Shown: positions 40,141 to 48,225 of the stretch, in pieces
Numbering within the stretch: position 1 is the stretch's first letter
How the letters are laid out: every line of letters begins with the position of its first letter
Assembly: GCF_013369485.1 (NCBI RefSeq)
Contig: NZ_JABWEB010000030.1
Span: 1-50,438 of the forward strand
Direction of reading: 5' to 3'
From: Massilia sp. BJB1822
Lineage (GTDB): Bacteria; Pseudomonadota; Gammaproteobacteria; Burkholderiales; Burkholderiaceae_D
DNA length: 50,438 bases
The notes under the pieces: model-generated
Database searches by the model: none
What the model saw: the letters and a program-made list of their open reading frames with translations, nothing else
What the model was told of the DNA's origin: nothing
Position numbers and translations under genes: made by a program

Positions 40141-42201
40141 TTAGCGCCGCGGCGCCAGCTTCTTGCCGGGCGGCGGCGCCACCGGCTTGCGCGCCGCTTC
40201 GGCCAGCAGCGGGCCGCAGGGCGTATCGCTGCTGCCGCCCCCGCTGATCAGGGGCGCCAGCGCGGCCACCGGTGCGGCCAGGGTGGCCAGCGCAATGGCG
40301 CCGCCAGCGCGCAGGGCCAGCACGCCCTTGTCGATGGCGACATCGGGGTGCTTGAAAGTGCCGCGCACATAGATCGGCGAACGCAGCGAGATGATGCGCA
40401 AGCCCTTGCTGTCGGGCTTCAGGGTCAGGTCCAGGCGCTCGTCGTCCAGGCTGACGGCGCCGCTGATGCGCACCGTGGCGTCCTCGGTGTCGACGACGAA
40501 GCTGCGCGTCTGTGCCAGGCCGTCGGTGACGGCGAAGTCGCCCGCCAGGCAGTTCAGCTTGACCTGCTTGTCGCCCACCAATTTGGTCAGCACGATGCTG
40601 CCGATGTTCAAGCCCATCTGTTCCAGCAGCAGCTTGCTGATCTGGCCCTGGCTGATGCGCGTCTTCAGTTCGCCGTTCGATTGGGCCAGCAGGGTGGCGA
40701 CCGAGTTGCCGGTGGCGCTGAGTTTGGTGTCGGCATTGATCGTGCCCACCGTGGCCTGCAATTGCGGCAGGTGCGGGAACAATTCCTTCAAGCGGATGCC
40801 GCGCGCGCTGGCCGCCAGGTCGGCGCGGATGGCGTTCTTGCCGTCGCGCCCGCTGCCATCGAGGGTGACGGTGGAGGCCAGCTTGCCGCCGGCGAAATCG
40901 AAGTTCAGGGGCGTCAGCTTGAGCACCCCATCGCGCAGGTGGAACTCGGTTTCCAGATGGCTGATGGGCAACTGTTCGGTGCGCACGATGCGCGCGGCGC
41001 GGTAGTTGACGTCGGCGTCGATGCTGGTCCAGCGCTCGGTCTTGAAGGTTTCCACCGGCAGCACTTTCTCGCTGGGCTGGACGGCGGGCAGGCCGCGCGC
41101 CTGCTTGCTGGCATTGGAGTCGGCGCCGATCAGCGGGCCGAGGTCGGCAAATTGCAGCAGCTTCGACTGCACCGTGCCGCTCAGGTGGCCGCGCGGCTGC
41201 TTTTGTTCATACACCAGCTTGCCGGCGATATCGCTGGAGCCGACGCGGCCCGTGAACTGGTCGTAAGTCCAGCGGCTGTGCTGGCCAGCCAGGGTGCCGC
41301 TCAGGCGGCCCTCGGTGGAGAAGGGCGGCGTTTCCGGCAGCACCAGGCCGGTCAGCGCGTACAGGCGCGCCATGCTGGCGCCGCCGACCTTCAGGCGAAA
41401 GTCGATGGCGGCCAGTTGCAGGGGCCGCGTCAGCGTGCCTTCGGCAGCGATGTTTACCAGGCCGACCTGGGCCTTGCCCTGCAGGGGGAAGGGCTGGTCG
41501 CTTTGCAGCGAGAGCACGGCGCCGGCCTTGCCCAGGCCGCTGATCGGCTGCTTGTTCCAGCGCCCTTCGGCGCGCCAGGACACGCCGTACTGGCTGTCCT
41601 GTTCCAGCGTGTCGAGGTGGGCGGTGGCGTCGATCTGCTGCACGGCGTCGACCAGGTGCACGCTGCCCTTGCTGAACACCACGCGCTGCAAGTCCAAGCG
41701 CCAGGGCGATTGCGGGTTTTGCTTGAAGGTCCAGTTGTTCTTGCCGTCGGCGGTGCGCTGCAGATAGACCTGGGGCGCCGTGAAACTCAGCAGGGGAATC
41801 GCAATCTTTTGCTCCAGCAGCGCCAGGGGATTGAGCGAGAAGGACAGCTCGGCCGCGCTGGCCATATCGGCCGGCACCGCGTCGCCGCTGTGCGCGGCGG
41901 CCGCCAGCATGGGCGCTGGATTGCCAAGGTGGACATCGCGCGCCAGCAAGTGCGGCCAGGGCACGAGGCCGCGCCAGCCCAGTTCCTGCGGCTGGCGTTG
42001 CCAGCTCAGCGCCAGATTGCCGCGGATGGCGAAGGGACGTTCGATGGCGGCGCTGACTTTCTCGTTCAGCCAGGGCCGGGCCTTATTCCAGTCGTAATGG
42101 TAGAGAACGACCAGGGCGGCGGTGGGGACGGCAAGCAGCACGCCCCCGGCGGCGAGGGCAAGCTTGGTGCGGCGGGACAGGCTCATATGCGTCACTTTCA
42201 T
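40141..42201 (-). CDS. AsmA-family protein
   Basis: The 686-residue protein has a cytoplasmic N-terminus, one membrane anchor (about 16-37, A-A-G-G-V-L-L-A-V-P-T-A-A-L) and a long periplasmic beta-rich part with AsmA features (W-N-K-A-R-P-W-L-N-E-K-V-S-A-A-I-E-R-P-F-A-I-R-G-N-L). AsmA-like proteins form bridges that move phospholipid between membranes. An in-frame ATG five codons inside is an alternative start. A weak copy of the palindrome lies 46 nt upstream. Confidence 0.9.
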   Translation of the reverse strand: MKVTHMSLSRRTKLALAAGGVLLAVPTAALVVLYHYDWNKARPWLNEKVSAAIERPFAIRGNLALSWQRQPQELGWRGLVPWPHLLARDVHLGNPAPMLAAAAHSGDAVPADMASAAELSFSLNPLALLEQKIAIPLLSFTAPQVYLQRTADGKNNWTFKQNPQSPWRLDLQRVVFSKGSVHLVDAVQQIDATAHLDTLEQDSQYGVSWRAEGRWNKQPISGLGKAGAVLSLQSDQPFPLQGKAQVGLVNIAAEGTLTRPLQLAAIDFRLKVGGASMARLYALTGLVLPETPPFSTEGRLSGTLAGQHSRWTYDQFTGRVGSSDIAGKLVYEQKQPRGHLSGTVQSKLLQFADLGPLIGADSNASKQARGLPAVQPSEKVLPVETFKTERWTSIDADVNYRAARIVRTEQLPISHLETEFHLRDGVLKLTPLNFDFAGGKLASTVTLDGSGRDGKNAIRADLAASARGIRLKELFPHLPQLQATVGTINADTKLSATGNSVATLLAQSNGELKTRISQGQISKLLLEQMGLNIGSIVLTKLVGDKQVKLNCLAGDFAVTDGLAQTRSFVVDTEDATVRISGAVSLDDERLDLTLKPDSKGLRIISLRSPIYVRGTFKHPDVAIDKGVLALRAGGAIALATLAAPVAALAPLISGGGSSDTPCGPLLAEAARKPVAPPPGKKLAPRR

Positions 42202-42247
42202 TTTTTTCGGAGCATACCAAAGCCTAACTCACGACGGCAAGCCTCTG

Positions 42248-42263
42248 TGTGCGCTCCCGCACG
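42248..42263 (-). promoter_or_regulatory. envelope-regulon palindrome, GTGCG-N4-CGCAC form
   Basis: GTGCG (42249-42253) and CGCAC (42258-42262) form a perfect inverted repeat. TAGGCT begins at 42226, 29.5 nt from the centre. The target is the AsmA gene. Confidence 0.5.
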
Positions 42264-42287
42264 CAAGGCGGCACAGGCTGGACGGTA

Positions 42288-42303
42288 TGTGCGTCTGCGT
42301 ACA
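42288..42303 (+). promoter_or_regulatory. envelope-regulon palindrome, TGTGCGTCTGCGTACA
   Basis: The core GTGCG-N4-CGTAC is followed by TATAAA at 42326-42331, 30.5 nt from the centre. The target is the six-gene operon starting at 42365. Confidence 0.65.
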
Positions 42304-42364
42304 GAAAGAGCGCGGCGGCGCACCTTATAAAGGTACTACCTTCAACGCAAACAAGGAGAACGAC

Positions 42365-42739
42365 ATGGCCCCAAGCAAAGTCTGGCCCGCCCTGTGCGGC
42401 TTGTCCCTCGTGCTGCTGAGCGGCTGCGCCAGCGGTCTGAAAACCCCGGCCACTGCCGATGTGGCGGCCTCGCGCGAAGCGGTGGAAAGCGCCGGCTCCT
42501 CCGGCGCGGCCGAGCTGGCGCCGGACGAGCTGAGTTCGGCCCGCGACAAAATGATGCGCGCCAACCAGGCGCTGGCCGCCCGCGATTATCAGCTGGCCCA
42601 GGATCTGGCCCAGCAAGCCCAGGCCGATGCCCGCCTGGCGCAAAGCAAGGCCAATTCGACCAAGGCCACGAATGCCGTCGACGCCCTGCAGGAAGACTTG
42701 CGCGTGCTGCGCGAAGAACTCGACCGTGCCAATAAATAA
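42365..42739 (+). CDS. DUF4398-type lipoprotein
   Basis: The 124-residue product has a signal peptide with lipobox L-S-G-C21. The mature part is helical (S-S-A-R-D-K-M-M-R-A-N-Q-A-L-A-A-R-D-Y-Q-L-A-Q-D-L-A-Q-Q-A), the repeat pattern of DUF4398. AAGGAG precedes the ATG. It heads the operon and is followed after 21 nt by an OmpA gene with a related helical part. Confidence 0.8.
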   Translation: MAPSKVWPALCGLSLVLLSGCASGLKTPATADVAASREAVESAGSSGAAELAPDELSSARDKMMRANQALAARDYQLAQDLAQQAQADARLAQSKANSTKATNAVDALQEDLRVLREELDRANK

Positions 42740-42760
42740 GCCCGAATGAAAGGACCGATC

Positions 42761-43633
42761 ATGAACAAGCTCTTGCTCAAACCCGCCGCCCTTATCCTGT
42801 CCCTGGGCCTGGTCGCCTGCTCCAGCACGCCCACCACCACCAGCCTGCTGGATCAGGCGCGCGCCGACTTCAGTGCGGCGCAAAGTTCGCCGGCCGTGGC
42901 CCAGTATGCCCAGCCCGAACTGGTTCAGGCCGGTACGGCACTGGACCAGGCCAATGCCGCCGCCGCCCGCCGCGACAGCCTGAATGAAATCGACAAGCTG
43001 GCCTATGTCGCCAAGCAGCGCGTCGCCACGGCGCAGGAAGTGGCGAAAGCCAAGTCGGCCGAAGCCGGCCTGGCCGATGCCGCGCGCCAGCGCGACCAGG
43101 TGCGCCTGCAAGCCCGCACGGCCGAGGCGGAACAGGCCAAGCGCAGCGCCGAACAGGCGCAGATGCAGGCCGCGAATGCCACCGCCGCCCAGCGCGACGC
43201 CCAGGCCCAGGCCGAGCGCCTGGCGGCCCAGCTGGCCGACCTGCAAGCCAAGAAAACCGAACGCGGCACCGTCATCACCTTCAGCGATGTGCTGTTCAAT
43301 GTCGACCAGGCGCAGCTGACGGCGCAGGGCGTGGCCGTGGCCCACAAGCTGGCCGACGTGCTGCAGCAGAACCCCGAGCGCAGCGTGCTGATCGAAGGCT
43401 TTACCGACAGCACCGGCACGGCCGCCCACAATCTGCAGCTGTCGCAGCGCCGCGCCGAAGCCGTGCGCGCCGCCCTGGTGGGCATGGGCATCGAACGCAG
43501 CCGGGCCGAGACGCGCGGCTATGGCGAAGCCTATCCGGTGGCCGGCAATGGCACCTCGGGCGAACGCCAGCTGAACCGCCGTGTCGAAATCGTGCTGTCC
43601 GAGGCCAATAGCCCGATCGCGGCGCGCCGCTAA
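42761..43633 (+). CDS. OmpA-family lipoprotein with DUF4398 helical part
   Basis: The 290-residue protein has lipobox L-V-A-C20, a DUF4398-like helical region and long coiled coil (30-165), and a C-terminal OmpA peptidoglycan-binding domain (F-T-D-S-T-G-T, Q-L-N-R-R-V-E-I). It would span from outer membrane to peptidoglycan and may pair with the preceding lipoprotein. Confidence 0.92.
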   Translation: MNKLLLKPAALILSLGLVACSSTPTTTSLLDQARADFSAAQSSPAVAQYAQPELVQAGTALDQANAAAARRDSLNEIDKLAYVAKQRVATAQEVAKAKSAEAGLADAARQRDQVRLQARTAEAEQAKRSAEQAQMQAANATAAQRDAQAQAERLAAQLADLQAKKTERGTVITFSDVLFNVDQAQLTAQGVAVAHKLADVLQQNPERSVLIEGFTDSTGTAAHNLQLSQRRAEAVRAALVGMGIERSRAETRGYGEAYPVAGNGTSGERQLNRRVEIVLSEANSPIAARR

Positions 43634-43651
43634 TCACTGTAAAGGACCATC

Positions 43652-44188
43652 ATGCCGCAAATTATTTCCACCCCGCCCAAAGGCGTCGACAAGGCCGCCA
43701 TCCGCGCTGCCGCCGCCAATCTCGCCGACGGCCCCGTGACGCAAGGCTATAAGGGCGACCGCGCCGCCATCGTCAGCATGCTGAACGGCGCCCTGGCCAC
43801 CGAGCTGGTCTGCATCAACCGCTATAAACGGCACTATTACACCGTGAGCGGGCGGCAGAACGCCGCGATCAAGGCCGAATTCCTGGAGCATGCCCAGCAA
43901 GAGCAGGAGCATGCCGACTGGCTGGCCGAACGCATCATCCAGCTCAACGGCGAACCCGATTTCAACCCGGCAACGTTGCTTGAGCGCAGCCATGCCGAGT
44001 ATGATGACTCCACGGAGGTCCAGGCCATGGTGCGCGCTAATCTGGTGGCCGAGCGCGTCGCCATCGAGTCTTACCGCCAGATGATCGAGCAGATTGGCGA
44101 GTCCGATCCCACAACACGCCAACTTTTGATCAAGATCATGGCAGTCGAGGAAGAACACGCCGACGATATGCGGGATTTGCTTGATTAA
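43652..44188 (+). CDS. ferritin-like (bacterioferritin-type) protein
   Basis: The 178-residue protein is a four-helix bundle with iron-binding ferritin motifs: L-A-T-E-L-V-C-I-N-R-Y-K-R-H, E-H-A-Q-Q-E-Q-E-H-A-D-W, E-R-V-A-I-E-S-Y-R-Q and E-E-E-H-A-D-D. These supply the diiron glutamates and histidines. Such proteins store iron and protect against peroxide. It is the third gene of the envelope operon. Confidence 0.9.
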   Translation: MPQIISTPPKGVDKAAIRAAAANLADGPVTQGYKGDRAAIVSMLNGALATELVCINRYKRHYYTVSGRQNAAIKAEFLEHAQQEQEHADWLAERIIQLNGEPDFNPATLLERSHAEYDDSTEVQAMVRANLVAERVAIESYRQMIEQIGESDPTTRQLLIKIMAVEEEHADDMRDLLD

Positions 44189-44242
44189 TCGCGGCGCGTT
44201 ACAGTGCGTTCTTTCTCACCGTTTATAACAAGGAGCTTCATC

Positions 44243-44545
44243 ATGCTGGAAAATAACATCAGTACCGTGAACAACGACGTGAAAACCCTGGTCAAGGACG
44301 CCCAGGCGCTGTTCACGGCGGCAACTGCACTGTCGGGTGAGAAAGCGGAAGAACTGCGCGGCCGCGGCATGCGCGCCCTGGAATCGGCCCTGGCCAAGGC
44401 TCAGGAAGCGCAGGCCAGCGCGGTCGCGGCCACCAAGGAAGCGGCCAAATCGACCGATGCCTATGTGCATGAAAACCCCTGGCGTTCGGTCGCCATCGCG
44501 GCCGGCATCGGCCTGCTGGTGGGCGTGATCGTCGGCCGCAAGTAA
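44243..44545 (+). CDS. DUF883/ElaB/YqjD-family protein
   Basis: The 100-residue protein starts at 44243 behind AGGAG. An N-terminal helical part (L-V-K-D-A-Q-A-L-F-T-A-A) leads to H-E-N-P-W-R-S-V-A-I-A-A-G-I-G-L-L-V-G-V-I-V-G-R-K, the conserved C-terminal membrane anchor. In Escherichia coli the YqjD type binds ribosomes at the inner membrane in stationary phase. With the next two genes it forms a YqjD-YqjE-YqjK-like set. Confidence 0.9.
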   Translation: MLENNISTVNNDVKTLVKDAQALFTAATALSGEKAEELRGRGMRALESALAKAQEAQASAVAATKEAAKSTDAYVHENPWRSVAIAAGIGLLVGVIVGRK

Positions 44546-44563
44546 GCGGTGTCCGGTGCCGAT

Positions 44564-44947
44564 ATGAGCCACCCCGATCCGCAGCACCCGGCAGGACTGA
44601 TCGCTTCGCTCTCGGCCTTGCTGAAGAGCGCCATCCGCCTGCTGCTGTCGCGCCTGGAATTGGCGGCGCTGGAGCTGGGCGAGGTGCGCCAGCACCTGAT
44701 GCAGCTGGCCGTGGTGTTCGCGCTGGCGCTGGTGGCCTTCTGGTTTGCCATCGCCTTCGGCACGGCGGCCCTGATCTATCTGGCCTGGCAGAGCATGGGC
44801 TGGACCATCCTGCCGGTGCTGGCCGGGGTCTTCGTGCTGGCGGCGCTGGGCTTGCTTTGGTATGGCCAGCGCATGGTCAAGCAAGGCAAGCTGGGTCTGC
44901 CTGCCACCATGGCCGAGCTGAAGGCCGACCGCGATATGCTGCTGTAA
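44564..44947 (+). CDS. YqjE/phage-holin-III-family membrane protein
   Basis: The 127-residue protein has a helical N-terminus (L-L-K-S-A-I-R-L-L-L-S-R-L-E-L-A-A-L-E-L) and two membrane hairpins (V-F-A-L-A-L-V-A-F-W-F-A-I-A-F, I-L-P-V-L-A-G-V-F-V-L-A-A-L-G-L-L-W). Despite the family name it is not a lysis protein; YqjE-type proteins accompany YqjD. A GTG at 44549 would add five residues; no clear ribosome site favours either. Confidence 0.82.
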   Translation: MSHPDPQHPAGLIASLSALLKSAIRLLLSRLELAALELGEVRQHLMQLAVVFALALVAFWFAIAFGTAALIYLAWQSMGWTILPVLAGVFVLAALGLLWYGQRMVKQGKLGLPATMAELKADRDMLL

Positions 44948-44956
44948 GGGGATGCC

Positions 44957-45352
44957 ATGAGCAAGGAAGAGCAGAAAGCGGCCCTGGCCGCGGCCAAACA
45001 GCGGCTGGTGGCCGAGGGCGAGCTGCACCGCCTCACCACGCTGCACGCCAAGATGCAGCTGCGCCAAGCCCTGCGTCCCGAAGCCCTGCTGCATGGGGCG
45101 GTCGACCATGCCGTGGGCGTGGCGCAGTCGCGCCTGGGCGGCTTGCTGAGCCCGGGTGGCCTGAGCCAGCTCAATTTCAAGACCATCATGCCGTATGCGC
45201 TGACGGTCGGTTCCTTCATCGTGCGCAAGCGGCTGTACAAGCCGGCGCTGGCGGTGGCTGCCGTGGTGGCGGCCGGCGCGGCCTGGCTGATGCGGCACAA
45301 GCGTTCGGAGGTGGCAGCCGAGGCTGAAGCGGAGGAAGCGCCCTGGGAGTGA
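44957..45352 (+). CDS. YqjK-like hypothetical protein
   Basis: The 131-residue product has a charged helical N-terminus (E-E-Q-K-A-A-L-A-A-A-K-Q-R), a middle part with P-G-G-L-S-Q-L-N-F-K-T-I-M-P-Y, and a membrane segment near 95-111 (A-V-A-A-V-V-A-A-G-A-A-W-L-M). It is the last gene of the operon, in the position of yqjK; the sequence match itself is weak. Confidence 0.65.
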   Translation: MSKEEQKAALAAAKQRLVAEGELHRLTTLHAKMQLRQALRPEALLHGAVDHAVGVAQSRLGGLLSPGGLSQLNFKTIMPYALTVGSFIVRKRLYKPALAVAAVVAAGAAWLMRHKRSEVAAEAEAEEAPWE

Positions 45353-45365
45353 GGCCGCGCTGTGG

Positions 45366-45412
45366 CCCAGAAAAGCAAAACGCCGCGGCATGCGGCGTTT
45401 TGCTTTTCTGGG
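45366..45412. terminator. bidirectional intrinsic terminator
   Basis: A 21-bp perfect stem (45366-45386 with 45392-45412) has a 5-nt loop and AAAA/TTTT stretches in both arms. It separates the plus-strand operon ending at 45352 from the convergent gene ending at 45418 and should act in both directions. Confidence 0.9.
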
Positions 45413-45417
45413 GAACT

Positions 45418-45768
45418 TTATTCGCCGGTGACGTCAATCTTGGGCGGCTGGTGCGCGTCGGCATTCAGCTGGACCAGATTGGCCATATCGTCGCGGTAGG
45501 TCTGGCGCGCCGCCGTCAGACAATCCCGGCGTTCGGCGGCCGGCTGCTGGCGGCAATCGGCCAGCGCTTCGTTGAGTGCGGCGCCGATTTCCTTGCGCAG
45601 CGTGGCCAGTTGCGCCTTGCTGCCGCGGTCTTCCTTGTACCAGCGCGCCGGATCGCCGCGCGCCAGTTCCTGCCTTTGGTGTTTGGCCGTGTCCGGCGGT
45701 GTAGTCTGGGCGGCGGCGCTGCCGCACAGGCCCGCTGCCAGCAGGCTGGCGAAGAGCATCTGTTTCAT
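45418..45768 (-). CDS. hypothetical secreted protein
   Basis: The 116-residue protein has a signal peptide ending at S-A-A-A-Q (21). The mature part has a W-Y-K-E-D-R-G-S-K-A-Q-L-A-T-L-R-K-E-I stretch, helical segments with two cysteines (A-D-C-R-Q, R-D-C-L-T) and no known domain. GGGAG precedes the ATG. It is the last gene of a minus-strand operon that starts at 46448. Confidence 0.7.
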   Translation of the reverse strand: MKQMLFASLLAAGLCGSAAAQTTPPDTAKHQRQELARGDPARWYKEDRGSKAQLATLRKEIGAALNEALADCRQQPAAERRDCLTAARQTYRDDMANLVQLNADAHQPPKIDVTGE

Positions 45769-45816
45769 GATGAACTCCCGAAAACAAGCGGGGCGCCGCG
45801 GCGCCCCTGGTTACGC

Positions 45817-45969
45817 TTACAACCTGCCGGTGAGCAGCAGGATCAGCAGCACGACAACGATAATCCCGGCCAGACCGCTCGGTGCATAGCCCCAGTTGCG
45901 GCTGTGCGGCCAGGCCGGCAACGCTCCGATCACGAGCAAAACAAGAACAATCAGCAGTATGGTGCCCAT
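45817..45969 (-). CDS. DUF3309-family miniprotein
   Basis: The 50-residue membrane protein reads M-G-T-I-L-L-I-V-L-V-L-L-V-I-G-A-L-P-A-W-P-H-S-R at the start and ends in a second hydrophobic helix (G-L-A-G-I-I-V-V-V-L-L-I-L-L-L). The P-x-W-P-H-S-R-x-W-G-Y motif is diagnostic of DUF3309. It lies between two genes of the same operon. Confidence 0.92.
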   Translation of the reverse strand: MGTILLIVLVLLVIGALPAWPHSRNWGYAPSGLAGIIVVVLLILLLTGRL

Positions 45970-46001
45970 GCGGCGCCTCCTCTCTCAACGGAGCCATTGT
46001 T

Positions 46002-46448
46002 TCAGTAGCGGTAGACGCGGCCGTCGACCAGGCGCACGCGGTTGCCCACGCGCAGGTCGTAGGCGCTGTCCTGGTTGATGGTGCGGTAATCGCCGTTATC
46101 GAGGCGGATGCTGATCTGGTAGACCTCTTGCGTCTGGTTGCGGTTCGATTCGATATTGTTGCCGAGCACGGCGCCGCCGATGGCACCCGCCGCCGTGGCC
46201 GCCGCGCGGCCGCTGCCCGAACCGATCTGGTTGCCGACCAGCGCACCGACCAGGCCGCCGGCCACAGCGCCGGCGCCGCTGGTGGCTGGGTCGACGCGCA
46301 CCATCTGGATGGAATCGATGGTGCCGTAGCTCGACGCATCGGCTTGGTTGGAATAGGAAGTGTTCTGCGGGTAATTACTGCTGGCGCAGCCGGACGCCAG
46401 CGCCGCCACCGCCACCATTACCGCCAACAGGGTGGTATTCGTTTTCAT
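46002..46448 (-). CDS. glycine-zipper 2TM lipoprotein (SlyB-like)
   Basis: The 148-residue product has lipobox A-S-G-C21, a glycine-zipper 2TM domain (A-G-A-V-A-G-G-L-V-G-A-L-V-G-N-Q-I-G, then A-G-A-I-G-G-A-V-L-G-N) and a small C-terminal beta domain (Y-Q-I-S-I-R-L-D-N-G). SlyB/PcpY-type lipoproteins protect the outer membrane under stress. AGGAGG lies 5 nt before the ATG. Domain order and C-terminus are related to the protein at 38186. Confidence 0.9.
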   Translation of the reverse strand: MKTNTTLLAVMVAVAALASGCASSNYPQNTSYSNQADASSYGTIDSIQMVRVDPATSGAGAVAGGLVGALVGNQIGSGSGRAAATAAGAIGGAVLGNNIESNRNQTQEVYQISIRLDNGDYRTINQDSAYDLRVGNRVRLVDGRVYRY

Positions 46449-46502
46449 CTTGTCCTCCTGGAAAAAGGTGAGTTCAGCTTAGTCAAGCGGCAGCGCCGGG
46501 TC

Positions 46503-46518
46503 TGTGCGATGCCGCACC
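46503..46518 (-). promoter_or_regulatory. envelope-regulon palindrome, GTGCG-N4-CGCAC form
   Basis: GTGCG and CGCAC are inverted around 4 nt. TAAGCT begins at 46481, 29.5 nt from the centre. The target is the SlyB-like gene and its downstream operon. Confidence 0.55.
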
Positions 46519-46567
46519 ATGCCGCGCTGAGACGGCTGAGTGCTGTTTGGCGCAAATCATTTTTCTA

Positions 46568-46583
46568 TGTTCGTCAGCGTACA
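46568..46583 (+). promoter_or_regulatory. envelope-regulon palindrome, TGTTCGTCAGCGTACA
   Basis: The core GTTCG-N4-CGTAC is followed by GACACT from 46605, 29.5 nt from the centre. The target is the BON-domain gene. Confidence 0.65.
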
Positions 46584-46670
46584 GAAGCAACGCGACAGTT
46601 ACGCGACACTGCCTCTGTGCCCGGAAGCGGGCAACGCAGAAAGAACCGAAACTACCCAAGGAGATATGCC

Positions 46671-46985
46671 ATGAAAATCGCACACAAAATTGCCAGCGCC
46701 GTATTTGCCGCCGCGACCGTGTTGACCCTGGCCGGTTGCGCTTCCACCCCCTCGCAGGAAGGTGCCGGCGAGTATGTCGACGATGCGGTGCTGACCACCA
46801 AGGTGAAAGCCAGCATCTTTAATGAGCCTAGCCTGAAATCGACTGAAATCAATGTCGAGACCTTCAAGGGCACTGTCCAGCTGAGCGGCTTCGTGGCCCA
46901 GCCGGCCGACATTTCCAAAGCCGGCGAAGTGGCGCGCGGCGTGAAGGGCGTGAAGTCGGTGAAAAACGATATCCGCGTCAAGTAA
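46671..46985 (+). CDS. BON-domain lipoprotein
   Basis: The 104-residue protein has lipobox L-A-G-C23 and one BON domain (Y-V-D-D-A-V-L-T-T-K-V-K-A-S-I-F, then V-Q-L-S-G-F-V, G-V-K-S-V-K-N-D-I), as in the lipid-binding stress proteins OsmY and DolP. AAGGAG precedes the ATG. It is followed by the AI-2E-family transporter gene after 37 nt. Confidence 0.93.
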   Translation: MKIAHKIASAVFAAATVLTLAGCASTPSQEGAGEYVDDAVLTTKVKASIFNEPSLKSTEINVETFKGTVQLSGFVAQPADISKAGEVARGVKGVKSVKNDIRVK

Positions 46986-47022
46986 GCAACAAGGCCATCG
47001 GCGCGGCTGACGCGTCGATGGC

Positions 47023-48225
47023 ATGGGCCTGGCCATGAACATGCCGTCTCCTCCACTGCCGGAAACGGTGCCGTCCGCCAGCCCGCAAGAGGCGCCTACC
47101 GACGGCTTGCGCCTGCCGCTGCCGGTTCCGGCGCGCGGGTTGGCGCTGGCCATCATCGCCACCGTCGTCTTCCTGTATGCCCTGCAATGGGCGCGCGATT
47201 TTCTCGTGCCGCTGGCGCTGGGCATCCTGCTGTCCTACACCCTGAATCCCGTGGTCTGCTGGCTGGAACGCTGGCGCGTGCGGCGTTCCTTCGGCGCCAC
47301 CCTGATCACGGCCGCCATCCTGTGCGGCTCGGCCGCCACCATCGAGCAGGTGCGCGGCGAATTCCTGAATATCCTGGGCGAGCTGCCGGCTGTCACGCAT
47401 AAGCTGTCGCGCCTGCTGACCGGGCAGGGCGGCGCCCTGCAGCGCATTCAGGCTGCTGCCACCGAGATCGAACAGGCCACCGCCGGCAGCGGCGCGGTGG
47501 CGCCGGCCGCCGTCGGCGCCAAGCGCCCGCCGCGCAAGACGCCGCCGCCCGCGGCGGTGGCGGCGGGCGGCAGCAGCATCAAGGTCATCGACTGGGTCTG
47601 GGCCGGTTCGCGCGGTCTGGCGGCTTTTCTGGGCCAGGCCGCGATGGTGATCTTCCTGCTCTACTTCCTGCTGCTGTCGGGCGACACCTTCAAGCGCAAG
47701 CTGGTGCGCCTGACCGGTCCTTCGCTGAGCAAGAAGAAGATCACGCTGCAAATCCTCGACGATATCAACACCTCGATCCAGGCCTATATGTTCATGCTGC
47801 TGGTGACGAATGTGCTGCTGGGCTTGCTGATGTGGCTGGCGCTCAGCGCCATCGGCCTGGAGAATGCCGGCGCCTGGGCCGTGGTGGCGGGCTTGCTGCA
47901 CCTGATGCCTTACTTCGGCACCTTGCTGCTGGCGGCTGCCACCGGCGCCGCCGCCCTGCTGCAGTTCGGCGCCCTGCAGCCGGCCCTGATGGCGGTCGGC
48001 GCGGCGCTGGCGATTGCCACCCTGGTCGGCACGGTGGTGACGACCTGGATGACGGGGCGCATCGCGCGCATGAATGCGGCGGCCGTCTTCGTCAGCCTGC
48101 TGTTCTGGGGCTGGTTGTGGGGCGTCTGGGGCTTGCTGCTGGGCGTGCCGCTGATCGTCATCGTCAAGGTGGTGGCCGAGCGCGTGGCGGGCCTGGAAGT
48201 GCTGGCCGAACTGCTGGGCGACTAG
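47023..48225 (+). CDS. AI-2E/PerM-family transporter
   Basis: The 400-residue inner membrane protein has the typical AI-2E family pattern: paired N-terminal helices (A-L-A-I-I-A-T-V-V-F-L-Y-A-L-Q and F-L-V-P-L-A-L-G-I-L-L-S-Y-T-L-N-P-V), a helical insert with a proline-rich loop at about 165-180, and C-terminal helices with L-L-G-V-P-L-I-V-I-V-K-V-V. Family members export small solutes or Na+. The start could also be 47038. The stop overlaps the convergent BrkB gene by 4 nt. Confidence 0.88.
   Translation: MGLAMNMPSPPLPETVPSASPQEAPTDGLRLPLPVPARGLALAIIATVVFLYALQWARDFLVPLALGILLSYTLNPVVCWLERWRVRRSFGATLITAAILCGSAATIEQVRGEFLNILGELPAVTHKLSRLLTGQGGALQRIQAAATEIEQATAGSGAVAPAAVGAKRPPRKTPPPAAVAAGGSSIKVIDWVWAGSRGLAAFLGQAAMVIFLLYFLLLSGDTFKRKLVRLTGPSLSKKKITLQILDDINTSIQAYMFMLLVTNVLLGLLMWLALSAIGLENAGAWAVVAGLLHLMPYFGTLLLAAATGAAALLQFGALQPALMAVGAALAIATLVGTVVTTWMTGRIARMNAAAVFVSLLFWGWLWGVWGLLLGVPLIVIVKVVAERVAGLEVLAELLGD

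Noticed and set aside
40057..42330. 757-codon open frame opposite the AsmA gene
   Set aside because: It is the antisense shadow of a well-supported AsmA gene; its translation is low-complexity (Q, H, G, A) without domains.
44564..44947. 'Phage holin family' label as evidence of a second phage region
   Set aside because: The protein sits in a YqjD-YqjE-YqjK-like operon, a chromosomal stress set, with no phage genes around.
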